Shown piece after piece: positions 8,935-17,686 of a stretch of 64,000 bases of DNA (positions are counted from its first letter, which is position 1; every line of letters starts with the position of its first letter). This stretch comes from Ruminococcus sp. CAG:563 (lineage in GTDB: Bacteria; Bacillota; Clostridia; Oscillospirales; Acutalibacteraceae): the NCBI GenBank assembly GCA_000434915.1, contig FR882087.1, forward strand, positions 85,552 to 149,551. The letters are read 5' to 3'. The notes beneath the pieces were generated by a model that saw only the letters and a list, made by a program, of their open reading frames with translations, did not search any database and was not told where the DNA came from. The position numbers and the translations under genes are program-made.

Positions 8935-10032
8935 ATGAAAAAGTATATCAAAATCATCATCTCTTTCCTGCTTGTTCTCGCCCTTATGATCGGCGTCGGA
9001 ACAATCGCTTTTGCCGAAGAGAACACATCGAACAAGCTTACAATTATTTCTTCAAATGTTGCGGGACTTCCGATTCCGTCAAAGTTTGACAAAGACGGCA
9101 AGGTTGTTCCGAAAACACAGAAAATCATGGGCGAAATGCTCAACAACAGCGGCATTGACATCATCTGCGTTCAGGAGGATTTTCAATACCATTCCATTCT
9201 CGCAAAGCAGATGACAAACTACCCGTATCAGACCTACACAAGCGGCGGTGTACCCGTCGGCGACGGTTTGAACATTTTCTCCAAGTATCCTATCTACAAC
9301 ATCGAGCGTGTTGAATGGGAGGCTTACAACGGAATTCTTGACGCTGCAAACGATGGTCTTACTCCCAAGGGTTTCCTTAAATGCACAGTTGATTTCAACG
9401 GCGTTCTCGTCGATGTTTACGACACTCACCTCGATGCCAACGGTTCGCTTGCAGACTGCGCAGCCAAGAAAGCTCAGCTTGAGCAGCTTAAGGCTTACAT
9501 AAACGAAAATTCAAAGGACATGCCTGTTGTTATCACCGGTGACATGAATATCGCAATGCACTGTGACATCAACGCAGAATTCTACCCGGTAATGATTGAA
9601 AGCGGCGGATTTAAGGACGCATGGTCAGAGTATTGCAACGACGGCGTTTATTTCACAAGCCGACTCTCGCCCGAGGTTAATGCAGAATATGAGGCAAAAT
9701 TCGGCGGCAACTATTGGGGTCGCTGGGACTCCGTTGAGCGTGTTGTTTATCGCAGCAGCAGCAACGTTGAGCTTACGCCGACCGATTTCCGCTATGAGGA
9801 CTACAACAACCGTGACGGTCACGGTGTAGTTACAGATCACAGTGTTATGATTTGCGAGCTTGAGGTTGCAGCAAATGATTATGTTGCTCCTGCAATCGAA
9901 CTCAACAAACAGCAGAAAGAGCCGCTTGCAGACAGAATCGCACGCACAATCAAGCTTACGGCAAGATGTATTTACAGAATTCTCACCGACCTTATCGCAA
10001 AAATCAAGTCGGGCGAAATTACAATAAAGTAA
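8935..10032 (+). CDS. Secreted endonuclease/exonuclease/phosphatase-fold enzyme, sphingomyelinase-like (copy 1)
   Basis: 365 residues. A signal peptide (MKKYIKIIISFLLVLALMIG, cleavage near AFAEE at 28) is followed by an EEP-superfamily domain. Visible motifs: SSNVAGLP at about 41, ICVQED with the metal-binding Glu at about 80, GVPVGDGLNIFSKYPI at about 105, KGFLKCTVDFNG at about 143, YDTHLDAN with the catalytic His at about 162, ITGDMN at about 199 and a final DHSVMI Asp-His pair at about 302. The KG..-THLDA pattern is closer to bacterial sphingomyelinase C than to nucleases, so a phospholipid head-group phosphodiesterase is my best guess. A paralogue follows two bases after its stop. The C terminus (about 345-365) is a Lys-rich helix shared with copy 2. 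Confidence 0.8.
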   Translation: MKKYIKIIISFLLVLALMIGVGTIAFAEENTSNKLTIISSNVAGLPIPSKFDKDGKVVPKTQKIMGEMLNNSGIDIICVQEDFQYHSILAKQMTNYPYQTYTSGGVPVGDGLNIFSKYPIYNIERVEWEAYNGILDAANDGLTPKGFLKCTVDFNGVLVDVYDTHLDANGSLADCAAKKAQLEQLKAYINENSKDMPVVITGDMNIAMHCDINAEFYPVMIESGGFKDAWSEYCNDGVYFTSRLSPEVNAEYEAKFGGNYWGRWDSVERVVYRSSSNVELTPTDFRYEDYNNRDGHGVVTDHSVMICELEVAANDYVAPAIELNKQQKEPLADRIARTIKLTARCIYRILTDLIAKIKSGEITIK

Positions 10033-10045
10033 GGTGCTTATAATA

Positions 10046-11158
10046 ATGAAAAAGACTTTTAAAATAATTCTCTCGGCAACGCTTGCGATCATGATGTTGC
10101 TTTCCGTAGGCACGGCAGCATTCGCCGAGGATGATACACCAAATATAACGGAAAGCTCTCTTTCTGTCATGTCGGCTAATGTTGCAGGTCTTCCGATTCC
10201 GTCAAAGTTTGATAAGGACGGCAAGGTTGTTCCGAAAACACAAAAGATTCTCGGTCAGCTTCTCAATGAAAGCGGTGTTGACATTATCTGTGTTCAGGAG
10301 GATTTCCAGTATCACGCAATCCTTGCCGCTCAGATGAAAAACTATCCTTATACAACCTTCACCAGCGGCGGCGTTCCTGTCGGTGACGGCATGAACATCT
10401 ACTCAAAGTACCCGATCTACAATGTTGAGCGTGTAGCATGGGAAGTTTTTAACGGCATACTCGACGCTGCAAATGACGGTCTTACACCCAAAGGCTTTAT
10501 GAAATGCACGGTTGACTTCAACGGAATCCTCATTGACCTTTATGACGTTCATTCCGATGCAAACGGCTCTCCGAATGATGTCAAGGCGAAACACGCGCAA
10601 AATGAACAGCTCGCCGCCTACATTGACAAAAACTCCGCAGACCGTCCCGTTATAATCACGGGTGATATGAATGTTTACACTCATTCCGAGCAGGATGTAG
10701 GTATCTATGAAATCTATGTTTCCCGTGAGGGATTCGATGACGGCTGGACAATGTTCTGCCATGACGGAATTTATTTTGAGCATAATGTAACCTGGCAGGA
10801 ACGCCAGGAGCTTGAACAGCGCTACGGCGGTGATCCGTGGGGCCGTTGGGATTCCGCCGAAAGACTTCTTTATCGAGGAAATTCAAGCATCGGCTTCGAG
10901 GTTACGGATTTCAGATATGACGATTACAATGCGCTTGCCGGTCAGCCCGTCTCCGACCATAACATGATGGTTTGTGAGCTTAAGGTTACGGCAACGGATT
11001 ATGTACGCCCCGAGATGGAGCTTAACGTTGAAACAAGACGTCCCCTTGCCGAAAGACTTTCGCACGGCGTTAAAATGGTGTTCAGATGCCTCAAGCTCAT
11101 CCTCACTGACCTTATCGCAAAAATTAAATCGGGTGAAATAACATTCCCGACCAAATAA
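10046..11158 (+). CDS. Secreted endonuclease/exonuclease/phosphatase-fold enzyme, sphingomyelinase-like (copy 2)
   Basis: About 370 residues, a tandem paralogue of the preceding protein with the same order of motifs: signal peptide ending near AAFAEDD, MSANVAGLPIPSKFDKDGK, ICVQED, a GVPVGDGMN loop, KGFMKCTVDFNG, YDVHSDAN (catalytic His kept), ITGDMN and VSDHNMMV. The final LTDLIAKIKSGEIT tail is nearly identical in both. I place the start at ATG 10046, ten bases after AAGGTG, rather than at the in-frame GTG at 10034. Retention of all catalytic motifs in both copies suggests two working enzymes with different substrates or expression, not a decaying duplicate. Confidence 0.8.
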   Translation: MKKTFKIILSATLAIMMLLSVGTAAFAEDDTPNITESSLSVMSANVAGLPIPSKFDKDGKVVPKTQKILGQLLNESGVDIICVQEDFQYHAILAAQMKNYPYTTFTSGGVPVGDGMNIYSKYPIYNVERVAWEVFNGILDAANDGLTPKGFMKCTVDFNGILIDLYDVHSDANGSPNDVKAKHAQNEQLAAYIDKNSADRPVIITGDMNVYTHSEQDVGIYEIYVSREGFDDGWTMFCHDGIYFEHNVTWQERQELEQRYGGDPWGRWDSAERLLYRGNSSIGFEVTDFRYDDYNALAGQPVSDHNMMVCELKVTATDYVRPEMELNVETRRPLAERLSHGVKMVFRCLKLILTDLIAKIKSGEITFPTK

Positions 11159-11169
11159 AGGAGCTACAT

Positions 11170-12321
11170 ATGAGACCGATTACAACATTCGTCAGGCACA
11201 ATTCAATCAAAGCCATGCTTGCCGCAGAGCATGGGCTGAAAGCTGTCTCAAATGGCAAGCTCGGCAAAAATCTTTTTGACGTTGAGCCAAAATTCATCGG
11301 CACGGATGTCAGAATAATTAAAGAAACAGACGATTCAACATTTATCGCAAAATGCGACACAAGCGGCCGAATTGTTAACAAGCCGTTCAAGATTCTTGTA
11401 ACGACCGATCTTCACCTTTGCGATGATTATGAACTTATCAATAAGTCCCTTTCCATGCTTGCAAAGCATGTTGAGGCAGAAAGACCCGACCTTATTCTTT
11501 TCACGGGCGATATTGTTCTGACTGATCATCAGCAGGTTGACTGTGTTCAGTTTGGCCGTTTCATGGAAAAAATGGGCATCTACTGGGCTTACGTTTTCGG
11601 CAATCACGAGGCGAGAGCCGAGAAAGAATATCACAAATATTTCATGCTCAAGAATCTTATCAGCTTTCCCCACTGCCTTTCGAAGTTCGGCGATCCGTCA
11701 CTTTTCGGCTACGGCAACTTTTTTATCAACATTCTTTCCTCACCGACATCAATTCAGCAGAGCATTGTAATGCTTGATTCCGGCAGAAACACAAGTCCGA
11801 CTCACAACGCCGAAAACGGTGCGCCTGCCGAGCTGAAATGCTATGACTTTCTGAAGAAAGATCAAATTGACTGGTACAGAAAAAATATTATCAGCCTTGA
11901 AAGCGAGTATGGCAAATTCAAGTCGATAATGGCTATGCACATCGCTCTTTGCGAATACGAAAATGTCATGCAGCTTGACGGAAACGGCAAGTATGTTCCG
12001 ACCGGCAAAGCGGAAATTCTTTACGGCGGAATGTATGAATCAGTCGGCTGCTCCGAATTCAACAGCGGAATGTTCGACGTTATCAAGGAGCTTGGCAATA
12101 CTCAGGCCGTTATCGTCGGCCATGACCATGTCAACGATTTCTGTGCTAAATATGACGGTGTTTACCTTGTCTATGCTCAGTGCGACGGCTACAATACTTA
12201 TACAATGGGTACAAATTTCGGCTGGGATGAAAAGGACTGGATGCAAGGCGTAACAATGATTGACATGGACAAAGACGGTGAAATCGGTTTCAGACAGCGT
12301 TTCAACAGAAATTATTTATAA
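11170..12321 (+). CDS. Calcineurin-like metallophosphoesterase
   Basis: A 383-residue two-metal phosphoesterase. All five family motifs are visible: TTDLHL (D-x-H) at about 79, LFTGDIV at about 116, VFGNHEAR at about 141, AMHIAL at about 257 and VGHDHVND at about 317. No signal peptide, so it probably acts in the cytoplasm. The first 75 residues form an extra N-terminal region. ATG follows AAAGGAGC, 11 bases after the preceding stop. Place in the operon suggests it processes a phosphodiester or phosphomonoester released by the two exported enzymes, but the substrate cannot be read from sequence. Confidence 0.88.
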   Translation: MRPITTFVRHNSIKAMLAAEHGLKAVSNGKLGKNLFDVEPKFIGTDVRIIKETDDSTFIAKCDTSGRIVNKPFKILVTTDLHLCDDYELINKSLSMLAKHVEAERPDLILFTGDIVLTDHQQVDCVQFGRFMEKMGIYWAYVFGNHEARAEKEYHKYFMLKNLISFPHCLSKFGDPSLFGYGNFFINILSSPTSIQQSIVMLDSGRNTSPTHNAENGAPAELKCYDFLKKDQIDWYRKNIISLESEYGKFKSIMAMHIALCEYENVMQLDGNGKYVPTGKAEILYGGMYESVGCSEFNSGMFDVIKELGNTQAVIVGHDHVNDFCAKYDGVYLVYAQCDGYNTYTMGTNFGWDEKDWMQGVTMIDMDKDGEIGFRQRFNRNYL

Positions 12322-12332
12322 GGAGACTTTTA

Positions 12333-14132
12333 ATGGCCCCATATATACTCAAAAAACATTTAGCAAGAAAAATCACTTTTCTCGATAAGAATGACCCTAA
12401 AATTCCCACCGCTCTTTTCAGCGCAGTGAGTGAAGCTCCCGATCTTTCGGGCTTTCCCTATCCCCTTCCCTCGGCAAAGAACGAATATACCTGTTCGGCC
12501 AAGGGTGACAATTCGGTCATGTGGTACGGCGGCAAAACAGGAATTACCCGCTATGACCCGAACGGTGAGAGCATTGAGGATAAAATCATGTATTTCAGCG
12601 CTCACCGTCACCTCCCGCATCACGCTGTTGACGCAATGCTTGCCGACGGAATGAACCTTTGGGCACTTTGCAGAGATAAGGTTGCTCACATTGAGATGAT
12701 TATGCTCACGGCGGAGGAAAAAGCGGAAATTCTTCTTGACGAGACTAACAATTATGTTATGCGTCGTGGAATGGTAAGTCAGCGTGACCTTAAGGAATTC
12801 AGAGATTATGAGTCACGATATCCTTATGCCGCCTGCGACAACGACGGACTTTTCACATCGGGCTATGCAATCGGCGAGATGTACCGTTATGCAACGCTCA
12901 AAGAGAAGCTCGGCAAGAATCACCCGAGAGTTCAGGACGCAAGGAAGAACGCAACAAAGGCTTGCGAGGCGTGCTTGCTTTTGATGTATATTCACGGCAG
13001 ACCCGAGGGCTTCATTGCACGTTCATATCACGTTACCGGAGAGCCTATCCCCGACGACGGTATTTTCTATAAGAGAGAGGGCAAAACGGCCCATTGCGTT
13101 TTCACAAACGACGCAAAGAACAGCGGCAGGCTCGGCGAAGAAGTTCCCTGCGACTACCCTGTTCCCGAAAGACTTGCCGCTCTTTATCGTGACCTCGGAT
13201 ACACAGACGATGACATCTATTATAAGGCCGATACCTCCAGCGATGAGGTTACAGGCCACTTCCTCCAGATGAAAATTGCGCACGATTTTCTCGCCGAGAA
13301 CGACCCGGAGCTTGACGAGCTCATCAAGGATGCTTGCAAGAGAACAACAAAGCACATCATTGACCACGGATTCGAATTCTGCGAATCCTCAGGCAAGCCG
13401 ACCACATGGGCCAAATGGAGCAAACGTTATTTTGACAACGACCCTATCGGCTATGTTGACGCTCCGCTCAATTCCTCCGAAATGCTTGTTTATCTCAAGA
13501 TTACAATGTACATAACAGGCGAAAAGGGAATTTGGCAGGAAACCTACGATAAGCTCATTTCCGAGGGCTATGCCGACCTCGGTGCAAAGCACTATGACCG
13601 TTTCTATCAGGGTGCAATGAGAGAAAAAGTAAACCCCGAAGAGGATCTCATGTACGGCGACAATATGCTTGCACTGATGACATACTGGATGCTCTGCACG
13701 CTTGAAACGGACGAGGAGCTTCTCGCAAAATACCGTGCCGCATTCAAATCCTGGAGCGGACTTATTCTGCGTGAGCACACTCCGGGCTACGACTTTATGT
13801 ACAAGCTCGGCGTTCCCGATGCGGAAATCGACCTTGAAAAGGATGCAAAATGGTTCACCCACTTTGAGCCGACCCGACTCACATCATCCATTAATACCGG
13901 TCGTCATGACGTTGCCGCCAAGCTCGGCAGAAATTACGACGAAAAGAGAGAGGTTGAGATCTCCGCTCTGCTGATGCCGAATGAAAGATTTATTTCAAAG
14001 TATGACAGAAACCCGTATTACCTTTCCGAAAACAATAACAAGGGCACAGCCATTGAAAGCTGCTACATTTACACCTACGCCTATTGGATAGGCAGATACT
14101 ACGGATTTATCGACGAGGAGGGACAGGCATGA
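12333..14132 (+). CDS. Unknown 599-residue protein, probably an alpha-helical toroid
   Basis: I do not recognise a named family. The protein is cytosolic by sequence (no signal peptide or membrane segment) and reads as a series of helical repeats with conserved aromatic and acidic loops such as CDNDGLFTSGYAIGEMYRYA at about 168-187, GRPEGFIARSY at about 225, DTSSDEVTGHFLQMKIAHDF at about 299 and ALMTYWMLCTLE near 450. That pattern of a helix pair followed by a DxDG or SDE loop resembles (alpha/alpha)6-barrel sugar enzymes, which is an inference. It follows the metallophosphoesterase by 11 bases with an AAGGAG site and overlaps the next gene by four bases (ATGA). Confidence 0.7.
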   Translation: MAPYILKKHLARKITFLDKNDPKIPTALFSAVSEAPDLSGFPYPLPSAKNEYTCSAKGDNSVMWYGGKTGITRYDPNGESIEDKIMYFSAHRHLPHHAVDAMLADGMNLWALCRDKVAHIEMIMLTAEEKAEILLDETNNYVMRRGMVSQRDLKEFRDYESRYPYAACDNDGLFTSGYAIGEMYRYATLKEKLGKNHPRVQDARKNATKACEACLLLMYIHGRPEGFIARSYHVTGEPIPDDGIFYKREGKTAHCVFTNDAKNSGRLGEEVPCDYPVPERLAALYRDLGYTDDDIYYKADTSSDEVTGHFLQMKIAHDFLAENDPELDELIKDACKRTTKHIIDHGFEFCESSGKPTTWAKWSKRYFDNDPIGYVDAPLNSSEMLVYLKITMYITGEKGIWQETYDKLISEGYADLGAKHYDRFYQGAMREKVNPEEDLMYGDNMLALMTYWMLCTLETDEELLAKYRAAFKSWSGLILREHTPGYDFMYKLGVPDAEIDLEKDAKWFTHFEPTRLTSSINTGRHDVAAKLGRNYDEKREVEISALLMPNERFISKYDRNPYYLSENNNKGTAIESCYIYTYAYWIGRYYGFIDEEGQA

Positions 14133-15115
14133 GCAAAACAGCAATATTAAACGAATTCAGCATTGAAGCCGTCAAGGACGCTTTGCAGAAGCTCGAGTCT
14201 TTCCCGAATCTCAAGGTCAACGGTCTTAACGCATATCAGCTCACCGAGCTTTCGGCTATTGATCCTGAGCTTTTTGCGGAAATTTCCGATATGATCAAGG
14301 CTGACCGCTGGTTTCCGTATGTCGGCACATGGACAAACACCGACGAGCTGTCTGAAATTGCACTTACCAAAAGCTGCCTTTATTCCGTTAGGTACTTCCT
14401 TGACAATTTCGGCAAGAAATACCGTGTTTTTCACGGCAAAAAGCTTTATAACAACATGCTGCCGCAGATAGTATATTCTTCTCTTTTCGACGCAGTTGTG
14501 CTTGAAAGCGAGACCGAAAGCAAGTGGCTTCACGGTGCAGACGATTTCAGAACCCTCGTTATGACAGCCGATACCGTTGACATCAACGACCTTGACGACG
14601 ACGGCATTTCGGCAAACGATTTCATTTCATACGAGGATTTGGCGGATGAATTCTTTGATGCCCATCTTGAATTGGAAACCGTTTTTCTTCCTGCGGGAAA
14701 TGTAAATCCCGAGGGAATCGAAAAAGCTCTCGTTGATGCGGAAAAATTCGCTGCAATCAACGGTGAAGACAGAACAGCCAAAATAAAAGATGCATGGCTC
14801 GCTTATTTCGACGGCGAGTGTGAAGCAGCAAGAGAGATTGCCGACGGCATTACGGGCGGCTCATCTCCCGACGAAAGCGTTTTCAAACTCAGCGATGGCA
14901 GCATCGTTCTTACAGAGGTTAAGCTCGCCGAGAACGGAAGCGGAGATACGGTTATCCGTGTAGCAGAAACAAGCGGCAAAGAGCAGTCGGCATACATCAT
15001 GTGCGACCGTCTTGACGCAGGCTTCCGATTTGAGATCATGCCTTATGAGATGCCGACCTTCCGTATTCCGAAAGGCTCGGACGGATATTCAAAGGAAATC
15101 TACATCTGTGAATAA
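14129..15115 (+). CDS. Shortened GH38 (alpha-mannosidase)-like protein without the catalytic core
   Basis: 328 residues starting at ATG 14129, which overlaps the upstream stop (ATGA) and follows GAGGAGG. Residues about 50-130 align by eye with the middle of the GH38 catalytic domain: PELFAEISDMIKADRWFPYV, GTWTNTDELSE, a YFLDNFGKKYRV strand and NNMLPQIVYSSLFDAVVL. The Asp nucleophile expected before the FG loop (PDxFG) is absent and the N-terminal His-Asp metal block is missing. Residues about 255-328 resemble the GH38 C-terminal beta domain, ending in MPYEMPTFRI. The central several hundred residues of a real mannosidase are not there. It may be a binding or regulatory derivative, or a relic still under translation. 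Confidence 0.6.
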   Translation: MSKTAILNEFSIEAVKDALQKLESFPNLKVNGLNAYQLTELSAIDPELFAEISDMIKADRWFPYVGTWTNTDELSEIALTKSCLYSVRYFLDNFGKKYRVFHGKKLYNNMLPQIVYSSLFDAVVLESETESKWLHGADDFRTLVMTADTVDINDLDDDGISANDFISYEDLADEFFDAHLELETVFLPAGNVNPEGIEKALVDAEKFAAINGEDRTAKIKDAWLAYFDGECEAAREIADGITGGSSPDESVFKLSDGSIVLTEVKLAENGSGDTVIRVAETSGKEQSAYIMCDRLDAGFRFEIMPYEMPTFRIPKGSDGYSKEIYICE

Positions 15116-15123
15116 AGATATGA

Positions 15124-15155
15124 GGGATTGCTGCTCAACGCGGCGATCCTTTTTA
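15124..15155 (+). terminator. Intrinsic terminator of the five-gene operon
   Basis: GGATTGCTG and CGGCGATCC form a 9-bp stem (two G-U pairs on the plus-strand RNA) with a 7-base loop, followed by TTTTTATT. Confidence 0.85.
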
Positions 15156-15183
15156 TTGCATTATATCCGTTTTGTGACATAAT
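15156..15183 (+). promoter_or_regulatory. Candidate promoter of the interrupted membrane protein gene
   Basis: TTGCAT at 15156-15161, 16 bases, CATAAT at 15178-15183, just after the terminator. Confidence 0.5.
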
Positions 15184-15213
15184 TATATGAAAACTGACTC
15201 GGAGGGGTTACAT

Positions 15214-15909
15214 ATGTCCAAAAAAATCATACTTCACGGCGAGTTTGTCTATGTGATGGCAATACTTCTGCTTTCGCTCGCCGTTGCAATGCTCAGTGCA
15301 GCAAATTTCGGCGTTTCAATGATTGTTGCGCCTGCCTACATAATCAGCCAAAAGCTCGGTGTTATCACCTTCGGTCAGGGCGAATACCTTGTTCAAAGCT
15401 TGCTCTTTATTGCTTTTTGCATACTCATGAAAAAGGTTAAGCTTGTTTATTTCAGCTCGTTCGCAACCTGTCTGATTTACGGTGCAGTGCTTGACCTTTG
15501 GCGAAAATTCGTTCCGCTTTTCAATCCCGACATCACAGCTCCCGGTTCAATGGGCTTGCCTGTGCGTATTTTTCTTTTCATCGGCGGAATGATTTTAACT
15601 TCGTTTTCGGTTATGCTCTTTTACAAGACGTACTTATACCCGTAGGTTTACGACTTTTTCGTTAAGGGCATAAGTGCACGATTTGACAAAGACAGAACAA
15701 AATTCAAAATTGCGTTCGACTTCTCATGTCTCGCCGTTTCATGCATACTCACCCTCGTTTTGTTCCGCAAATTTGTCGGAATCGGTGTCGGAACTCTTGT
15801 TCTTACTGCACTCAACGGCTTCATAATCGGTTGGTTCGACAAGCTCTTTGACAAATGCGTTGATCTCAAGCCAATGTTCCCGAAATTCGCCGCAAAATTT
15901 GATTTATAA
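15214..15909 (+). pseudogene. DUF6198/YczE-YitT-like membrane protein interrupted by in-frame TAG
   Basis: Translation from ATG 15214 (after GGAGGGG) gives about 143 residues with four hydrophobic segments, then TAG at 15643-15645. The same frame stays open for 87 further codons to TAA at 15907-15909, and those codons encode the expected continuation: VYDFFVKGISARFDKDRTKF, another membrane segment LAVSCILTLVLF and ALNGFIIGWFDKL. The full product would be about 231 residues, normal for this membrane family. TAG lies where a Tyr-Leu-Tyr-Pro stretch is followed by Val-Tyr-Asp, so a CAG or GAG codon is the simplest ancestor. It is either a recent nonsense mutation, a base-call error or a read-through codon. 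Confidence 0.8.
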
Positions 15910-15940
15910 ATCCGTAAAAAAGAATTAACAAATAATTCAC

Positions 15941-15969
15941 TTGAATTATCGGGCAAAATGTTGTATGCT
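15941..15969 (+). promoter_or_regulatory. Candidate promoter of the lipoprotein-dehydrogenase pair
   Basis: TTGAAT at 15941-15946, 17 bases, TATGCT at 15964-15969, about 60 bases ahead of the ATG at 16029. Confidence 0.5.
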
Positions 15970-16028
15970 TATATCAAAGGAAAATGTTTTTGCTTCAGTC
16001 GTTTTCCTAAATTACGGAGGTAACAATC

Positions 16029-16946
16029 ATGAAAAAAGGTTTATGTATAGTTCTCTCAGCTCTTATGGTAGCTTTCTCGTTCGCTTCATGCGGCAAGAAG
16101 GACGTCAGCGACGAGCCGACAAAGATTGATGAAAACGGTTCGGCTTATGTTGAGGTAACCGACAAGGACGGCAAGGAGGTAACATCGGTTCTTTCCGATA
16201 AGGATAAATCCAAGGCAGACAAAAAAGCGGCTAAGGATAATAAAGAAACGACAACCGCAGACGCCTCCGAGATTGCCTCAAAAGCAGAAGGAGCCATATC
16301 GGGCTTCACAAATGTTGATGAAAAGAACATCCAGTCCGATAAGAAAGACCTTATTAAAGACGGTACATCCACTAAAAAAACATCTCTGCGTGATGATGTT
16401 ATCATTAAAACGTCAAAAACCGGAAAGTTTACTTTAAAAGCAAAAATCAAGGCTTCATCAGGCGAGAATACCCCTGTAACATGCGTTACAAACGGCAAAA
16501 AATTTGCTTATGACATGACAATGAACGGTTCGCAAGTCAGAATAATAATGGACGGTAACAACCTTTATTTATTGTTACCTGCTATTAAATGGTATTTTAA
16601 AATGTCAACCGATGACATTGGCCTTGAAAGCATGGACGATATGATGTCCAATCTTGCAAGTACCGAAGATAAATATGTCGGCTCAACAAAGGTAACCGTT
16701 AACGGCACTGAATACACTTGTGAGGAATATAAAAACAGTGACGGAAGGATAACCAAGTATTATTTTGATAAAAACAATAATTGGAAGCGTATTGAAGGAA
16801 TCAACGGTGACGAAGTTACCATTATGGAAATTGACTCATTCTCAGGAAAAGTTGATGACAGCGTTTTCTCACTCAAGGGCTATACGGATATGACAGCACT
16901 TGCGATGGGACAGGCAAATATCACTACAACCACTAAAAAAAGCTAA
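16029..16946 (+). CDS. Membrane-anchored lipoprotein of unknown function
   Basis: 305 residues with a lipoprotein signal: hydrophobic ALMVAFSFASC with the lipidated Cys at about 21, followed by GKK. Residues 25-120 are low-complexity, very rich in Lys, Asp, Glu and Thr, like a flexible spacer. The C-terminal two thirds (about 125-290) looks like an LppX/LolA-type beta half-barrel, with strands such as FTLKAKIKASS, VRIIMDGNNLYLLLPAIKWY, TVNGTEYTCEEYKNSDGR and ITKYYFDKNNNW. That fold assignment is an inference. Its TAA overlaps the ATG of the next gene by one base, so the two are translationally coupled. Confidence 0.8.
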   Translation: MKKGLCIVLSALMVAFSFASCGKKDVSDEPTKIDENGSAYVEVTDKDGKEVTSVLSDKDKSKADKKAAKDNKETTTADASEIASKAEGAISGFTNVDEKNIQSDKKDLIKDGTSTKKTSLRDDVIIKTSKTGKFTLKAKIKASSGENTPVTCVTNGKKFAYDMTMNGSQVRIIMDGNNLYLLLPAIKWYFKMSTDDIGLESMDDMMSNLASTEDKYVGSTKVTVNGTEYTCEEYKNSDGRITKYYFDKNNNWKRIEGINGDEVTIMEIDSFSGKVDDSVFSLKGYTDMTALAMGQANITTTTKKS

Positions 16947-17674
16947 TGAAAAATGTACTTATAACAGGCTCGGCAAGAGGCATCGGCGCACAGACGGCGA
17001 AGCTCTTTGCCGCAGAGGGATACAACGTTATCGTAAATTATAATACAAGTGAAAACGAAGCCGCTGAGACTTGTCGTGAGATAAGGCTCGGCGGCGGCAA
17101 TTCTGTCATGATCCGGGCGGACGTTTCAAAAAGAAGCGAGGCCAAGCGCCTTTTTGCCGAAGCAAAAAAAGAATTCGGCCCTGTTGACGTGCTTGTAAAT
17201 AATGCAGGCGTTGCACAAATCAAGCTTTTTACGGATATCACGGACGAGGACTATGACCGAATGTTTGACTGCAACGTAAGGAGCGTTTTCAACTGCTGTC
17301 AGCTTGCGCTTCCCGATATGATTCACAAAAAGCATGGCAGAATTATCAACATATCGTCCATGTGGGGCGTTACAGGCGCATCGTGCGAGGTTCACTACTC
17401 TGCCTCCAAAGCTGCCGTAATCGGCCTCACAAAGGCTCTGGCAAGAGAGGTTGCCCCGTCGGGAATAACCGTAAACGCCGTAGCCCCCGGAGTTATCGAC
17501 ACGCCGATGAACAACGGCTTTGATAAAGAAACAATGGAGGCTCTAAGGGAGGAAACTCCCGTCGGCAGAATCGGCACTCCCGAGGATGTAGCAAGAGCGA
17601 TACTTTTCCTTGCCGACGAGAAATCCTCTTTTATTACAGGTCAAACTCTCGGCGTTGACGGAGCTTTCATTTAA
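16946..17674 (+). CDS. Short-chain dehydrogenase/reductase, FabG-like
   Basis: A 242-residue classical SDR. TGSARGIG at 7-14 binds NADP(H), NNAG is near 88, and the catalytic set is ISS at about 137 with YSASK at about 150-154. The C terminus VAPGVIDTP and ITGQTLGVDGAF is typical of 3-oxoacyl-ACP reductase-like enzymes. It sits outside any fatty acid synthesis cluster and directly behind a lipoprotein gene, so it could be an accessory reductase of another keto substrate rather than the housekeeping FabG. Confidence 0.88.
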   Translation: MKNVLITGSARGIGAQTAKLFAAEGYNVIVNYNTSENEAAETCREIRLGGGNSVMIRADVSKRSEAKRLFAEAKKEFGPVDVLVNNAGVAQIKLFTDITDEDYDRMFDCNVRSVFNCCQLALPDMIHKKHGRIINISSMWGVTGASCEVHYSASKAAVIGLTKALAREVAPSGITVNAVAPGVIDTPMNNGFDKETMEALREETPVGRIGTPEDVARAILFLADEKSSFITGQTLGVDGAFI

Positions 17675-17686
17675 GCGTAACTTGGT

